From Mesorhizobium sp. ORS 3324 (lineage in GTDB: Bacteria; Pseudomonadota; Alphaproteobacteria; Rhizobiales; Rhizobiaceae), in assembly GCA_000824825.2 (NCBI GenBank), contig LM655194.1, positions 429,632 to 493,631 on the forward strand: a stretch of 64,000 nt of DNA, written 5' to 3'. Under the pieces are notes generated by a model that did no database searches, was not told where the DNA came from, and worked only from the letters and a program-made list of their open reading frames with translations. Below are positions 1 through 11,650 of this stretch, one piece after another (the stretch's first letter is position 1; each line of letters starts with the position of its first letter). The position numbers and the translations under genes were made by a program.

Positions 1-204
1 CCGTGAAGGACGGGGAGAAGGGGGCAGAACGCGACGTCGACGCGCATTTCTGCGATGTTGACAGTTTGCGAAACCGCCGGCGACAGGCCCTTTCTCCCCG
101 TCACTGTACGGGGAGAAATGCCCGGCAGGGCAATGAGGGGCAGCGCCGACGCCCGTCGAATAAGCACGACATCGAAGCGCTAGAGAGCCGAGCTCAGCCA
201 GAAT
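1..204. other. Intergenic edge with clipped palindromic repeat
   Basis: No credible gene is seen here. Bases 1-20 resemble the right half of the hairpin at 91-118 (ACGGGGAGAA core), as if one more copy were cut by the window edge. The following bases up to the azlD stop hold nothing else I can support. Confidence 0.5.
91..118. repeat. Palindromic intergenic repeat (CTCCCCGT type)
   Basis: A perfect 11-base inverted repeat, TTTCTCCCCGT at 91-101 and ACGGGGAGAAA at 108-118, is separated by a six-base loop. It is followed by the GCCCGGCAGGGCAATGAGG-type tail often seen after such hairpins in Rhizobiales intergenic DNA (recalled, not searched). A partial copy lies at 1-20. It sits just past the stop of azlD, so it could also act as a transcription terminator, although there is no T tract. 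Confidence 0.6.
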
Positions 205-501
205 CTACCCGACAAACTGCCGAGCCAGTATCAGCACCGCAGCACCAGCCAAAAACATCGCCATCAGGCCACCGCGCAGCGACACTATCGCGGTGACGAT
301 CAGCGCCGCCCATTCGGCAGGCCCGGCATGCAGCAGCTCCGGCGCCACCAGCGTCGTCAACACAGCGGCCGGCACAGCATTCAAACCCGCCTCGACGCGC
401 GGATGGATGGTCTCGAAGCGCGAGATGACGAGGTGGCCGCCGACGCGGGTGAGGTAGGTGGCGATCGCGCCGGCGAGGATGATCCAGAAGGTCGTGCTCA
501 T
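205..501 (-). CDS. azlD: AzlD family branched-chain amino acid exporter, small subunit
   Basis: A 98-residue, very hydrophobic protein with about three or four membrane spans, typical of AzlD, the small partner of AzlC in two-component amino-acid exporters (AzlCD of Bacillus, YgaZH of E. coli). The start is the ATG at 501, which overlaps the azlC stop by four bases (ATGA), so the two are translationally coupled. A much longer frame runs upstream of this ATG, but that part is an antiparallel or out-of-frame shadow of azlC. The substrate cannot be told from sequence; branched-chain amino acids are the family default. Confidence 0.85.
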   Translation of the reverse strand: MSTTFWIILAGAIATYLTRVGGHLVISRFETIHPRVEAGLNAVPAAVLTTLVAPELLHAGPAEWAALIVTAIVSLRGGLMAMFLAGAAVLILARQFVG

Positions 502-1226
502 GAGCGCTTCCCCACTCCGCTGTGATGCGGCGGCAGGATCACCGCCAGAAGCACGCCGGCAATCGCGCCGATGGAAACGTGCCAGGGTGAGCCGACGGTT
601 CTGTAGGCGACGATCGAGGCGGCCGCGCTGGCTGCGACCACCGGCAGCCACAGCGGCCGCCTGCGGAAGCCCATCACGAGGCCGAGGAAATAGATCGGCA
701 GCAGGAAATCGATGCCGAGCGCATGCGTGTCCGGGATCATCTTGCCGAAGATCGCGCCAAGCGCGCTCTCGGCCACCCAGAACACATAGACCGGCAGGCC
801 GAGTCCCAGATACCAGACGAAGCCGACCGGCTGGCCGGACTCTGCCCTGGCCTCGGCGATGGCATATTGCGGGTCGGTGAGGATGAAGTAGCCGAGCGCC
901 TGCTGCAGCACCGGCCAATGCGCGATGCGCCGTCCGATGCCGGCCGAATAGAGCACGTGTCGGAAATTCACCGCAAAGATCGAGAGCACGACCAGCCACG
1001 GTGCAACATGCTGGCCGAACAGCTCGATGCCGACCATCTGGCTGGCGCCGCCGAAGATCATGGCGCTCATCAGGAAGGCTTCGAGAACGGAAAATCCGTT
1101 GTCGACGGCTAAAGCGCCGAACAGCACCGCGAACGGCGCCGACGCAACGACGACCGGCATCGACAGCCGCACGCCGTCCCAGAAATCGCTCCTCGCACCG
1201 CTTTCGGAGATTGCTTCCGCCGACAT
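498..1226 (-). CDS. azlC: AzlC family branched-chain amino acid exporter, large subunit
   Basis: A 242-residue membrane protein with the AzlC hallmarks: FWDGV near the N terminus, then PFAVLFGALA, an FGGASQ loop and NFRHVLYS. It forms the channel with AzlD in the inner membrane. I chose the ATG at 1226 (MSAEAISES) because a purine-rich AAGGGAG lies just upstream. Extending the frame to 1295 would make the 47-base palindromic repeat at 1241-1287 coding. Operon azlC-azlD, four-base overlap. Confidence 0.85.
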   Translation of the reverse strand: MSAEAISESGARSDFWDGVRLSMPVVVASAPFAVLFGALAVDNGFSVLEAFLMSAMIFGGASQMVGIELFGQHVAPWLVVLSIFAVNFRHVLYSAGIGRRIAHWPVLQQALGYFILTDPQYAIAEARAESGQPVGFVWYLGLGLPVYVFWVAESALGAIFGKMIPDTHALGIDFLLPIYFLGLVMGFRRRPLWLPVVAASAAASIVAYRTVGSPWHVSIGAIAGVLLAVILPPHHSGVGKRS

Positions 1227-1240
1227 CCAACGCTCCCTTC

Positions 1241-1287
1241 TGCATGTCGCCCAGAAGTGTGCAGCGGTTCTGGGACGCCGACATGCA
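1241..1287. repeat. 46-bp palindromic dispersed repeat, copy 1
   Basis: Outer arms TGCATGTCG (1241-1249) and CGACATGCA (1279-1287) are perfect complements. Inner arms CCCAGAA (1250-1256) and TTCTGGG (1268-1274) pair as well, with GTGTGCAGCGG in the loop. Three other copies occur in this window (4327-4372, 58269-58314, 61179-61224), each between genes. Here it lies immediately upstream of azlC. Confidence 0.9.
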
Positions 1288-1298
1288 TCAAACAAAAA

Positions 1299-1319
1299 CT
1301 AAAGCGCGACGCGCTTTAG
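1299..1319. repeat. Perfect 10-base inverted repeat
   Basis: CTAAAGCGCG (1299-1308), one A, then CGCGCTTTAG (1310-1319). It follows repeat copy 1 by eleven bases. A diverged relative (CCAAAGCG ... CGCCTTGG) follows copy 2 near 4388-4418, so the two palindromes may form a composite element. Function unknown. Confidence 0.65.
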
Positions 1320-1411
1320 AGCGACCTCATGTAGGGAGCGTCGCCTTCCTTGTCACACCAATTCGCTTGAGCCAACGATCAGCGGAACTGATCGCCAGGC
1401 GCCTGAGCGGC

Positions 1412-2097
1412 TCAGGCAGCCGTGCCTTGGATCGCCCTGCCCCAATCGAGCAGCGGCTTGGCGCGCAAGGTGAAGCCGACGAGGTCGTCGACCAGCGCCG
1501 GCGAGTAGATCGTTGCCGGATCGATCTCGTGCCGGACCAAAAAATGCCGATTGCGCACGGCCTGGGCGAGATCGTCTTCGCCGATTTCCTCGAAGCCGCG
1601 CGGCGCGCGCTTGAGGCAATCCTCCCGATCGAGAGCAAGACCGCCCTTCTTCAGCGCCGTTACCATGGCCCGAAATGCCGCCGGCTTCGTCACGATCGCC
1701 TTACGCATCGCCTGCAGCAGCTCGGGGCCCGGCTGCCACCAGGCGACGCCGGCAAAGCAGTGCTCGAGCCCGATATGCACGTAGAAGACGCCCTGCTCCA
1801 TCTTGGTGCCGTCGGGCGACAGGATGGCCGACAGATGCCGGTTGTAGGGCCGCTTGTCCTTGGAGAAGCGAACGTCGCGATTGATGCGGAAGAGCGACTT
1901 CTTGCGGTCGCCGCGCAGGCCAAGCCCCGCCGCCGCGAAGCGTTCGGTGAGCGTCTCGACGAGATCGCAGAACGGCTCATGCAATTCGCTCTCGTAGAGA
2001 CCGCGGTTTTCCTGGAACCATTCCCGGCTCTGGTGGAAGTCGAGCGCCTTCAGGAACGGTATAGCCTTCTCGCCAAAACCCTTGAACGCGCCGGCCA

Positions 2098-2098
<1 letters not shown>
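1412..2098 (-). CDS. DUF2461 (TIGR02453) family protein
   Basis: A 228-residue soluble protein of the DUF2461 family, whose biochemical role is not established. Recognisable segments are FLKALDFHQSREWF near the N terminus, FRINRDVRFSKDKRPYN in the first half and FYVHIG in the middle. The start ATG at 2098 shares one base with the ligA stop (TGATG), so it is probably translated by re-initiation after ligA. No signal peptide or membrane segment is visible. The genomic link to ligA is noted but gives no function by itself. Confidence 0.85.
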
Positions 2099-4434
<2,336 letters not shown>

Positions 4435-4553
4435 TCAGGATTCGCCGCGAGGGAGTCGGGTTGCGAAGAAATCATTGCCGAACAGCAGGATGCAGCCATC
4501 TGCTGACTCGGTTCGAAGTCGCTTTCAGGGTGTTGCTGAGATTCAAATCAGCC

Positions 4554-6227
4554 TTAGGCAGCGGCCGTGTTCTCGCGCAGCAGCCGCTCGGCAGCTGCCC
4601 GCGCCTCGTCGGTGATGGTGGCGCCGGCGAGCATGCGCGCGATCTCTTCCTGACGCGCCGCGCGGTCCATTTCGGCAATGCCGGTGGCGACACGGTCCTT
4701 GCCGCCGGATTTCGAGATCAGGAAATGCGTCGCGGCGCGTGCCGCCACCTGCGGCGCATGCGTGACGGAGAGCACCTGCACCCGCTTCGACAGCCTGGCC
4801 AGCCGCTGGCCGATGGCGTCGGCCACCGCGCCGCCGACGCCGGTGTCGATTTCATCGAAAACAAGCGTCGGCGCCGAGCCGCGATCGGCCAGCGCCACCT
4901 TCAAAGCCAGAAGGAAGCGCGACAGCTCGCCGCCGGAGGCGACCTTCATCATCGGTCCGGGCCTGGTGCCCGGATTGGTACGCACCCAGAATTCGACCTG
5001 GTCAATGCCGTCTTCCATGCGGCTTTCGGCATCGCTCACCATTTCGACGATGAACTCGGCTCGCTCGAGCTTGAGCGCCGGCAGTTCGGTCATCACCGCC
5101 TTGGTCAGGCCAGTTGCAGCGGCGTGGCGCAGCGAGGAGAGCTGCGCCGCCGAGATATCGTAGGCCTCGCGCGCGGCGGCGGCCTGCTTCTCCAGGCCGT
5201 GCAGCCGCTCCTCGCCGGCATCGAGGTCGGCGAGATCGGCCGCCATCGTGTCGCGCAGCTGCGCCAGGTCATCGACCGCGACATTGTGCTTGCGCGAGGC
5301 CGCGCGCAGCGAGAATAGCCGCTCCTCTGCCTTCTCAAGGCGCTGCGGATCGTATTCGGTGGCGCGAAGCGCCGTCTCGACCCCGGACTGCGCCGCGTCG
5401 AGCGAGATCATCGCCTCGTCGAGCGATTTCACCACGTCGTCGAGCAGGCCAGGCACCTCACCCGACTTGCGCTGCAGTCGCCTGAGCAGGCTGGCTAGCT
5501 GCGGCAAGGGCGACGACGGCCCCGACAGCACGTCCTGCGCATCGTGGATTTCGGATGCGATCTTTTCGGCGCGCATCATCTGCGCGCGCAATTCGGCAAG
5601 CTCGGTCTCCTCGCCCGGCTGCAGATCGAGCTTCGCGAGCTCGGCGACGGATGCCCTGAGATAATCGGCCTCGCGCGCCGCCGCCTCGACCTTGGCGCGA
5701 TGCCTGGACAGTTCCTGCTCGCAGCTTCGCCAGTAGCGCCAGGCCTCGCCTGTCCCGCGCACGGCGCCGAGATGGCCGCCGAAACTGTCCAGCAATTCAC
5801 GATGCGCGCCGGAATCGACGAGCGCCCGCTCGTCATGCTGGCCATGGATCTCAACCAGGGCGCGGCCGACATCGCGCATCAGCGTCACGCTGGACGGCTG
5901 GTCGTTGACGAAGACGCGGGTGCGGCCGTCGGCGGTCTGCACGCGGCGCAGGATGATATCGCCGTCATCCTCGATGTCGTTGTCGGCAAGCAGCGCGCGC
6001 GCCGGATGGTTGCGCGGCACGTCGAACACGGCGATGACCTGGCCCTGCGCCGCGCCGTGGCGGACGAGCGAAGCGTCGCCGCGCGCGCCAAGCGCCAGCG
6101 ACAGCGCGTCGAGCAGGATGGATTTGCCGGCGCCGGTCTCGCCGGTCAGCACCGAAAGTCCAGGCAGGAAATCGATGTCCAGCTTCTCGATCAGGACGAT
6201 ATCGCGGATCGACAGTCTGGACAGCAT
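4554..6227 (-). CDS. recN: DNA repair protein RecN
   Basis: A 557-residue SMC-like ATPase acting in double-strand-break repair. Walker A GETGAGKS is at residues 29-36, a coiled-coil middle section follows, and the ABC signature (VASGGELSR) and Walker B (TLVFDEIDTGVGG) are near the C terminus. The start at 6227 (MLSRLSIRD) matches the usual RecN N terminus; an extension to 6275 would run into bamD. It lies eight bases after bamD, so bamD-recN is probably one transcript. The 248-base gap to ligA carries a palindromic repeat. Confidence 0.95.
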   Translation of the reverse strand: MLSRLSIRDIVLIEKLDIDFLPGLSVLTGETGAGKSILLDALSLALGARGDASLVRHGAAQGQVIAVFDVPRNHPARALLADNDIEDDGDIILRRVQTADGRTRVFVNDQPSSVTLMRDVGRALVEIHGQHDERALVDSGAHRELLDSFGGHLGAVRGTGEAWRYWRSCEQELSRHRAKVEAAAREADYLRASVAELAKLDLQPGEETELAELRAQMMRAEKIASEIHDAQDVLSGPSSPLPQLASLLRRLQRKSGEVPGLLDDVVKSLDEAMISLDAAQSGVETALRATEYDPQRLEKAEERLFSLRAASRKHNVAVDDLAQLRDTMAADLADLDAGEERLHGLEKQAAAAREAYDISAAQLSSLRHAAATGLTKAVMTELPALKLERAEFIVEMVSDAESRMEDGIDQVEFWVRTNPGTRPGPMMKVASGGELSRFLLALKVALADRGSAPTLVFDEIDTGVGGAVADAIGQRLARLSKRVQVLSVTHAPQVAARAATHFLISKSGGKDRVATGIAEMDRAARQEEIARMLAGATITDEARAAAERLLRENTAAA

Positions 6228-6235
6228 CAGGAGTG

Positions 6236-7105
6236 TCAGGCGCCGGTGATCAGCTTCCCGGCCTTGGAAATCCACGACCCGGCATTCTCGCGCGGTTCAA
6301 GCCCATTGCTCTGCAAGAGCTTGTAGGAATCCTTGTACCACTGGCTGTCCGGATAGTTGTGACCCAGGACCGCCGCGGCCGTCTGGGCTTCCGAGGTCAG
6401 TCCCATCGCGTAATAGGCTTCGGTCAGGCGCGCCAGCGCCTCCTCGACATGACGCGTGTTGGAGTAATTCTCGACCACGGTGCGGAAGCGCTTGACCGCG
6501 GCGATGTACTCGCGGCGCTCGAGATAATAGCGGCCGATCTGCATCTCCTTGCCGGCGAGCTGGTCGGTGGCGAAGCGGATCTTGTCCTTGGCGTCGTCGA
6601 CATATTCGGAGGTCGGCCAACGGGTCACCAGGTCCTGCATGGTCTGCACGGTCTGGCGCGCTTCCTTCTGGTCCTGGGTGACGTCCTTGATCTGCCGGTA
6701 GTAGCTCAAGCCGATGATGTATTGCGCATAGGCCGCTTCATCGGTCGACGGATAGAGCGTGAGATAACGCTTGGCGGTACCGATCGCCTCGTCATAATTG
6801 CCGGCGCGATAGTCGGCGAAGGCGCCCATCACCATCGATTTGCGGGCGAATTCCGAATAGGGATGCTGGCGGTCGACGGCGTCGAACTTCTTGCTCGCCT
6901 CGTCGAGGCGGCCGGCATTCAGGTTTGCGAGGCCCTGGTTGTAGAGAACGTCGGCCGGTTCGGTCTGATCGACATAGGTCGCCAGGTTGACGTCCTTTTC
7001 CGACGACATGCAGGCCGACAGGACCAGCGAAGGGGCGACCAAGGAAAACGCCAGGAAAAAAGCCCGATACGGCGCCTTCGATTGACCAGCTCGCTTAAGC
7101 AACAT
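6236..7105 (-). CDS. bamD: Outer membrane assembly lipoprotein BamD
   Basis: A 289-residue lipoprotein of the beta-barrel assembly machinery. The N terminus is a lipoprotein signal ending in LVLSAC, so the mature protein is anchored by the acylated cysteine. The rest is built of TPR-like repeats ([51 protein letters not shown]). The start at 7105 puts the signal peptide at the very N terminus; the 42-residue upstream extension is not typical. Its own promoter is likely, with a candidate at 7167-7195. It is followed closely by recN. Confidence 0.93.
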   Translation of the reverse strand: MLLKRAGQSKAPYRAFFLAFSLVAPSLVLSACMSSEKDVNLATYVDQTEPADVLYNQGLANLNAGRLDEASKKFDAVDRQHPYSEFARKSMVMGAFADYRAGNYDEAIGTAKRYLTLYPSTDEAAYAQYIIGLSYYRQIKDVTQDQKEARQTVQTMQDLVTRWPTSEYVDDAKDKIRFATDQLAGKEMQIGRYYLERREYIAAVKRFRTVVENYSNTRHVEEALARLTEAYYAMGLTSEAQTAAAVLGHNYPDSQWYKDSYKLLQSNGLEPRENAGSWISKAGKLITGA

Positions 7106-7166
7106 GTTTGATTTCCGCCCTTTCGGCGTCATTTCGGTCTGGGGCAGCAGCCATAAACCATAACTG

Positions 7167-7195
7167 CCTAATGCGGCAACGCTATCTGCGGTCAA
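7167..7195 (-). promoter_or_regulatory. Candidate bamD promoter
   Basis: On the minus strand TTGACC (7190-7195) is followed after 17 bases by ATTAGG (7167-7172), about 60 bases upstream of the bamD start. The -35 is good and the -10 poor. Inferred only from spacing and position in the 203-base lpxC-bamD gap. Confidence 0.35.
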
Positions 7196-7308
7196 TCGCA
7201 CATTTTTGTGGCGGTTTGGCGCTGTGCCCAAAGCTGCTCAATTTCACGGACCTGTGATGCAGCTGTGCAACACAAGCTCCGGCTACAAAGCCAGAAAATC
7301 GTTAAGAA

Positions 7309-8256
7309 TCAGATCACCCAGGGCGCGTAGAGCGGCCCGCTGACGGCGATCATCTCGGCGACGCGGCCACGCTCGCGGCGCCGCGTCTCGACGATCTCGA
7401 ATGCCGTGCGGTCAGACAGCAGGCGCCGCAGCGCCGCTGCGTTCATCCTGTGGCCGCCGCGATAGGAGCGGAAGCAGCCGATGAAGCGCGCCCCGGCCAG
7501 TGCCAGGTCGCCCATGGCGTCGAGCGTCTTGTGGCGGGCGAATTCATTGGGATAGCGCAGCCCGCCGACATTGATGACGCGGTTGTCGTCACCGATGACC
7601 AGCGAGTTCTCCAGCGACGAGCCGAGCGCGTAGCCGGCGGCCCACAGCCGCTCGACATCCTTCATGAAGCCGAAGGTGCGTGCCCGCGCGATGTCGCGGC
7701 GGAAGATGTCGGGATTGATGTCGGAAGCAAAGAGCTGGCGGCCGATGGCCGGGCTCTCGAAATCGATCTCGACCTCGAATCGGGTGCCGTCATAGGGGCG
7801 GAACTCGGCCCATGATGCCCCGGCTTCGATGCGGACCGGCTTGACCACGCGGATATAGCGGCGCTTGACGGCAAGCGTCTCGACGCCCACCTGGTCGAAG
7901 GCCTCGACGAAAGCCACGGCGCTACCGTCGAGGATCGGAACTTCAGGGCCGTCTATCTCGATGATCAGGTTGTCGATGCCAAGACCGAACACCGTCGCCA
8001 TCAGGTGCTCGACGGTTCCAATGTGTTCGCCGGCCGGATCGCCGAGCATGGTGCAGAGATCGGTGGCGCCAACCTCGGAGACCAGCGCGCGAAACTCGCG
8101 GCCCTCGCCGCCATTCGAAAGATGGAACACGATACCGGTGTCGGCGTCGGCAGGCAGGAAGTGAACGGTGACGGGCCTGCCGCTGTGGACGCCCGTGCCG
8201 GTCAGCGTCGCGCGCGCCTTAACTGTCGTCTGATAATCGTGCAAGACAAACCCCAT
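7309..8256 (-). CDS. lpxC: UDP-3-O-acyl-N-acetylglucosamine deacetylase LpxC
   Basis: A 315-residue zinc deacetylase, the committed step of lipid A synthesis. Zinc ligands are visible as H84 (TVEHLMA), H242 and D246 (RHKTLDAMGD), and the general acid/base histidine is H269 (RGGH), matching the E. coli pattern H79/H238/D242/H265. Its place after ftsZ at the end of the dcw cluster is the common arrangement. A 359-base gap separates it from ftsZ, so it probably has its own promoter. Confidence 0.96.
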   Translation of the reverse strand: MGFVLHDYQTTVKARATLTGTGVHSGRPVTVHFLPADADTGIVFHLSNGGEGREFRALVSEVGATDLCTMLGDPAGEHIGTVEHLMATVFGLGIDNLIIEIDGPEVPILDGSAVAFVEAFDQVGVETLAVKRRYIRVVKPVRIEAGASWAEFRPYDGTRFEVEIDFESPAIGRQLFASDINPDIFRRDIARARTFGFMKDVERLWAAGYALGSSLENSLVIGDDNRVINVGGLRYPNEFARHKTLDAMGDLALAGARFIGCFRSYRGGHRMNAAALRRLLSDRTAFEIVETRRRERGRVAEMIAVSGPLYAPWVI

Positions 8257-8615
8257 AAGCCCAAACTGCCTGCGTCCGCTTCGTCAGCCTCTTGGCATTT
8301 TCAGCCAGTCAGATCACCTGGCGTCCGCAAGAAATGCGGGGAAACAAGCAAGGGCATGCGGCTCTGATATGATCGGCAGGCAGGGCCAACTCCCCGAATC
8401 CCGGCAAACCGACTTTAGTCCGATGCGAAGATAATGGCCCGTCCGGGAGACTCCAAATCACGGTTTCTTTCCCTTTGTAACCGCGACCCTGAACGAGGAA
8501 ATTCTCGTAACGCTTTGTTTTGCAACTACTTTAAATGCCAAACAGGCAGACGATTTCTCGTCCACCTGTTAACAACCGTTATGTATCGTTAACGATCAGC
8601 GGCCTGCCGTATCGA
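8257..8615. other. 359-base intergenic region between ftsZ and lpxC
   Basis: No gene or structured RNA is recognised. It should hold the lpxC promoter (minus strand) and the ftsZ transcript end, but neither a convincing -35/-10 pair nor a hairpin plus T tract was found. Two GANTC sites (8396-8400, 8449-8453) and two GTTAAC words near 8567 and 8588 are present; the latter spacing does not fit a CtrA site. Confidence 0.5.
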
Positions 8616-10274
8616 TCAGTTGGCCTGACGGCGCAGGAATGCCGGGATCTCCAGCTGGTCGTCTTCCTGGATGCTGCGGCTCTGCGGCGTGAGGCGGCCC
8701 TGGTCGTCGAGCTGTCCGCGGCGCGGCGCGTAGAGCTGCGGATCCTGGCTGGCGAGGCGGCGCATTTCGGGTGCCGCCTGGCGCAGCTTCGGCTCGCGCG
8801 GCTGCGCCGGCTGGAGCCGGGCCGGCTCCTCCTCGCGGCGGGTCAAGCCGTTGGTCAGGCGCTTGATAAGCCCCATCGGTCCGCTGTTCTCATGATCGGC
8901 AGGACGGCCCTTGGCTTCCACCTCGGCCCTCACCACCGGCGGAAAATCCTCGACGCGCGGCATGCGCTGCGGGGCCGCCGCCACCGGCTGCGGCATCTCG
9001 CGCTGCGGCGCGGGCTGCTGCATGACCGGCTGCTGCGCGACGGGCTGCGGCTGAGGCTGGGCCGGCGGAGCCTGGAAGATCTTGCTCTGCGGCCGGAAGT
9101 CGTCGACCGGCGCCGGACGCGGCTGCGCCATCGCGGCGGCGTTGGCCTCCGCAAGCTGGATCGCCTCGGCGACCGGATCGACGGCGCGCGGCTCGTAAGC
9201 CTGCTGCTGAACCGGTGCGGGACGGCTTTCCTGAACAGGCGCCGCGGGACGGGCCGCCGGTTTCTGTGGCGCGCGGATCGAGATCGGTGCTGCAGCGATT
9301 TCGGCCGCCGACTTGTCGATGCCGGTCGCGACCACCGAGACGCGGATCACACCTTCCAGCTCCTCGTCGAAGGTGGCGCCCAGGATGATGTTGGCGTCCT
9401 GGTCGACCTCCTCGCGGATGCGGGTCGCAGCTTCGTCGACCTCGAACAGGGTGAGGTCGCGGCCGCCGGTGATCGAGATCAGCAGGCCCTTGGCGCCCTT
9501 CATCGAGGTCTCGTCGAGCAGCGGGTTGGCGATTGCGGCTTCGGCGGCGGCCATCGCGCGGCCCTCGCCCGAAGCTTCGCCGGTGCCCATCATCGCCTTG
9601 CCCATCTCGCGCATCACCGAGCGGACGTCGGCGAAGTCGAGATTGATCAGGCCTTCCTTGACCATCAGGTCGGTGATGCAGGCAACGCCGGAGTAGAGCA
9701 CCTGGTCGGCCATGGCGAAGGCGTCGGCGAAGGTGGTCTTGTCATTGGCCAGCCGGAACAGGTTCTGGTTGGGGATGACGATCAGGGTGTCGACGCATTT
9801 CTGCAGTTCCTCGATGCCCATGTCGGCCGTCTTCATGCGGCGCTGGCCTTCGAAATGGAACGGCTTGGTGACGACGCCGACGGTGAGGATACCCTTCTCG
9901 CGAGCGGCGCGGGCAACGACCGGAGCAGCGCCCGTGCCGGTGCCGCCGCCCATGCCGGCGGTGACGAAGCACATATGCGTGTTGGACAGGTGATCGATGA
10001 TCTCGTCGATGCATTCTTCCGCCGCCGCGCGGCCGACTTCCGGCTGCGAGCCGGCGCCGAGGCCTTCGGTGACATGCGCGCCGAGCTGGATCAGCCGCTC
10101 GGCCTTCGACATGGTCAGCGCCTGCGCGTCGGTGTTGGCCACCACGAACTCGACGCCGCGCAACCCGGCTGTGATCATGTTGTTGACGGCGTTGCCGCCG
10201 CCGCCGCCGACACCGAACACGGTGATGCGTGGCTTAAGCTCGGTGATGTCCGGCTTCTTGAGATTGATGGTCAT
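8616..10274 (-). CDS. ftsZ: Cell division GTPase FtsZ (long-linker type)
   Basis: A 552-residue tubulin homologue that forms the division ring. The GTP-binding loop GGGTGTG is at residues 109-115 and the NTD/nucleotide region at [11 protein letters not shown]. The polymerising domain ends near residue 320. About 210 residues of Pro/Gln/Arg-rich disordered linker follow, then the conserved C-terminal peptide EIPAFLRRQ that binds FtsA and other partners. The long linker is typical of Rhizobiales and Caulobacter FtsZ; E. coli FtsZ has 383 residues. It lies 68 bases after ftsA, in the ddlB-ftsQ-ftsA-ftsZ block. Confidence 0.97.
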   Translation of the reverse strand: MTINLKKPDITELKPRITVFGVGGGGGNAVNNMITAGLRGVEFVVANTDAQALTMSKAERLIQLGAHVTEGLGAGSQPEVGRAAAEECIDEIIDHLSNTHMCFVTAGMGGGTGTGAAPVVARAAREKGILTVGVVTKPFHFEGQRRMKTADMGIEELQKCVDTLIVIPNQNLFRLANDKTTFADAFAMADQVLYSGVACITDLMVKEGLINLDFADVRSVMREMGKAMMGTGEASGEGRAMAAAEAAIANPLLDETSMKGAKGLLISITGGRDLTLFEVDEAATRIREEVDQDANIILGATFDEELEGVIRVSVVATGIDKSAAEIAAAPISIRAPQKPAARPAAPVQESRPAPVQQQAYEPRAVDPVAEAIQLAEANAAAMAQPRPAPVDDFRPQSKIFQAPPAQPQPQPVAQQPVMQQPAPQREMPQPVAAAPQRMPRVEDFPPVVRAEVEAKGRPADHENSGPMGLIKRLTNGLTRREEEPARLQPAQPREPKLRQAAPEMRRLASQDPQLYAPRRGQLDDQGRLTPQSRSIQEDDQLEIPAFLRRQAN

Positions 10275-10342
10275 AGCTCTCCGTCCTTTGCCTTTCCCGC
10301 CGCCTCGCCGCTGCGGCCGCCTATGGGGCTGTCCCCGTCAAA

Positions 10343-11650
10343 TTAAAAACTGTCTCTCAACCACTGACTCATGCGATGCAGTTTTCCGCCCGTTCCGGTC
10401 ATCCTGAAACCGGAAAGTCCTTTCGCCGAATGGCTCTCGAAGCTCGCCATCTGCGGATAGATCAGAAGTCCGACCGGGGCCGAAAACGCCGGTCCCTTGG
10501 CCGCCTCCGGTAGACCTGCGACGCCGAGCGGGCGACCGATGCGCACATTGCGTCCGAGAATGCGGCGCGCCGCCTCCGGCAGGCCGGCCAGCTGGCTGGC
10601 ACCACCAGTCAGCACGACTCGCTTGCCGACGGCGTTGCCGTAGCCCGATTTGTTCAGCCGGTCGCGTAGCAACTCCAGCGTCTCGTCGATGCGCGCGCGG
10701 ATGATGCGCGTCATCACCGAGCGCGGGATCTGCAGCGGAAGCTCGCCTTCCTCGCCGATCGGCTGGATGGAAACCAGGTCGCGGTCGTCGGCGCTGCCCG
10801 GCAGCGCCGAGCCGTGCATCACCTTCAGCCGCTCAGCCGCATCGAGCGAGGTCGACAGGCCCTTGGCCATGTCGAGCGTCACATGGTTGCCGCCGATGGC
10901 AATCGCGTCGCCATGCACGAACTTGCCTTCCGAGAATACTGAGATCGTCGTGGTGCCGCCGCCCATGTCGATGCAGGCCGCGCCCATTTCGAGCTCGTCG
11001 TCGACCAGCGCCGCGAGACCGCTGGCATAGGGCGTCGCCACCATGCGCTCGACCGACAGATGCGAGCGATTGATGCAGAGTTCCAGGTTGCGCATCGGTG
11101 CGGAATCGCCGGTCAGCACATGCATGTCGACGCCGAGCGCGTCGCCGACCATGCCGCGCGGATCGCGCACGCCGCGTTCGGCATCGAGCGAGAAGCCCAC
11201 GGGAAGCGAATGCACCACCTCCCGCTCGGCCCGCAGCGCCTGCTTGGCGCCGGCGGCGAGCACGCGCTTGATGTCGGCTTCCTCGACCTGGTGGCCGCCG
11301 AGATTGATGGTCGCCGAGAATGCCTCGCTCTTCAGCCGGCCAGCCGTCATGTTGACGATGAGGGAATCGACGGTCAGCCCCGCCATGCGCTCGGCCGCGT
11401 CGACTGCGAGGCGAATGGCATGCTCGGCGCGGTCGAGATCGACCACGACGCCCGACTTCACGCCCTGAGACTTCTGATGGCCGATGCCGATCACCTGGAT
11501 GCGATGCGAGCGTCCGCGCAGCAGCTTGCCGTCCTCGCGCGGCTTTAGCTTCGCCACCACGCAGCAAACCTTGCTCGAGCCGACATCGAGCACCGTGAGC
11601 GTGCCCGACCGGCGCAAAGAAGCATCACCGCTGCCGCCAAGCCAGCTCAT
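10343..11650 (-). CDS. ftsA: Cell division protein FtsA
   Basis: A 435-residue actin-like ATPase that tethers FtsZ to the membrane. The N-terminal phosphate loop (TVLDVGSSKVCC) and the second phosphate motif (ACIDMGGGTTTISVF) are clear. The C terminus (LHRMSQWLRDSF) is an amphipathic membrane-targeting helix. It begins with ATG at 11650 and overlaps the ftsQ stop by four bases. Confidence 0.96.
   Translation of the reverse strand: MSWLGGSGDASLRRSGTLTVLDVGSSKVCCVVAKLKPREDGKLLRGRSHRIQVIGIGHQKSQGVKSGVVVDLDRAEHAIRLAVDAAERMAGLTVDSLIVNMTAGRLKSEAFSATINLGGHQVEEADIKRVLAAGAKQALRAEREVVHSLPVGFSLDAERGVRDPRGMVGDALGVDMHVLTGDSAPMRNLELCINRSHLSVERMVATPYASGLAALVDDELEMGAACIDMGGGTTTISVFSEGKFVHGDAIAIGGNHVTLDMAKGLSTSLDAAERLKVMHGSALPGSADDRDLVSIQPIGEEGELPLQIPRSVMTRIIRARIDETLELLRDRLNKSGYGNAVGKRVVLTGGASQLAGLPEAARRILGRNVRIGRPLGVAGLPEAAKGPAFSAPVGLLIYPQMASFESHSAKGLSGFRMTGTGGKLHRMSQWLRDSF

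Noticed and set aside
205..1284. One long minus-strand frame covering azlD and the azlC region
   Set aside because: Only its last 98 codons (azlD) are real; the rest is azlC read in another frame, as shown by the clear AzlC protein in the overlapping frame.
8565..8594. Paired GTTAAC words after ftsZ as a CtrA site
   Set aside because: The spacing between TTAA words is 16 bases rather than the 7 of the CtrA consensus, and the flanks do not read TTAACCAT.
8535..10346. A 603-residue plus-strand frame opposite ftsZ
   Set aside because: It is the antisense shadow of ftsZ in GC-rich DNA; His/Arg/Leu-rich composition, no family features, and ftsZ is certain.
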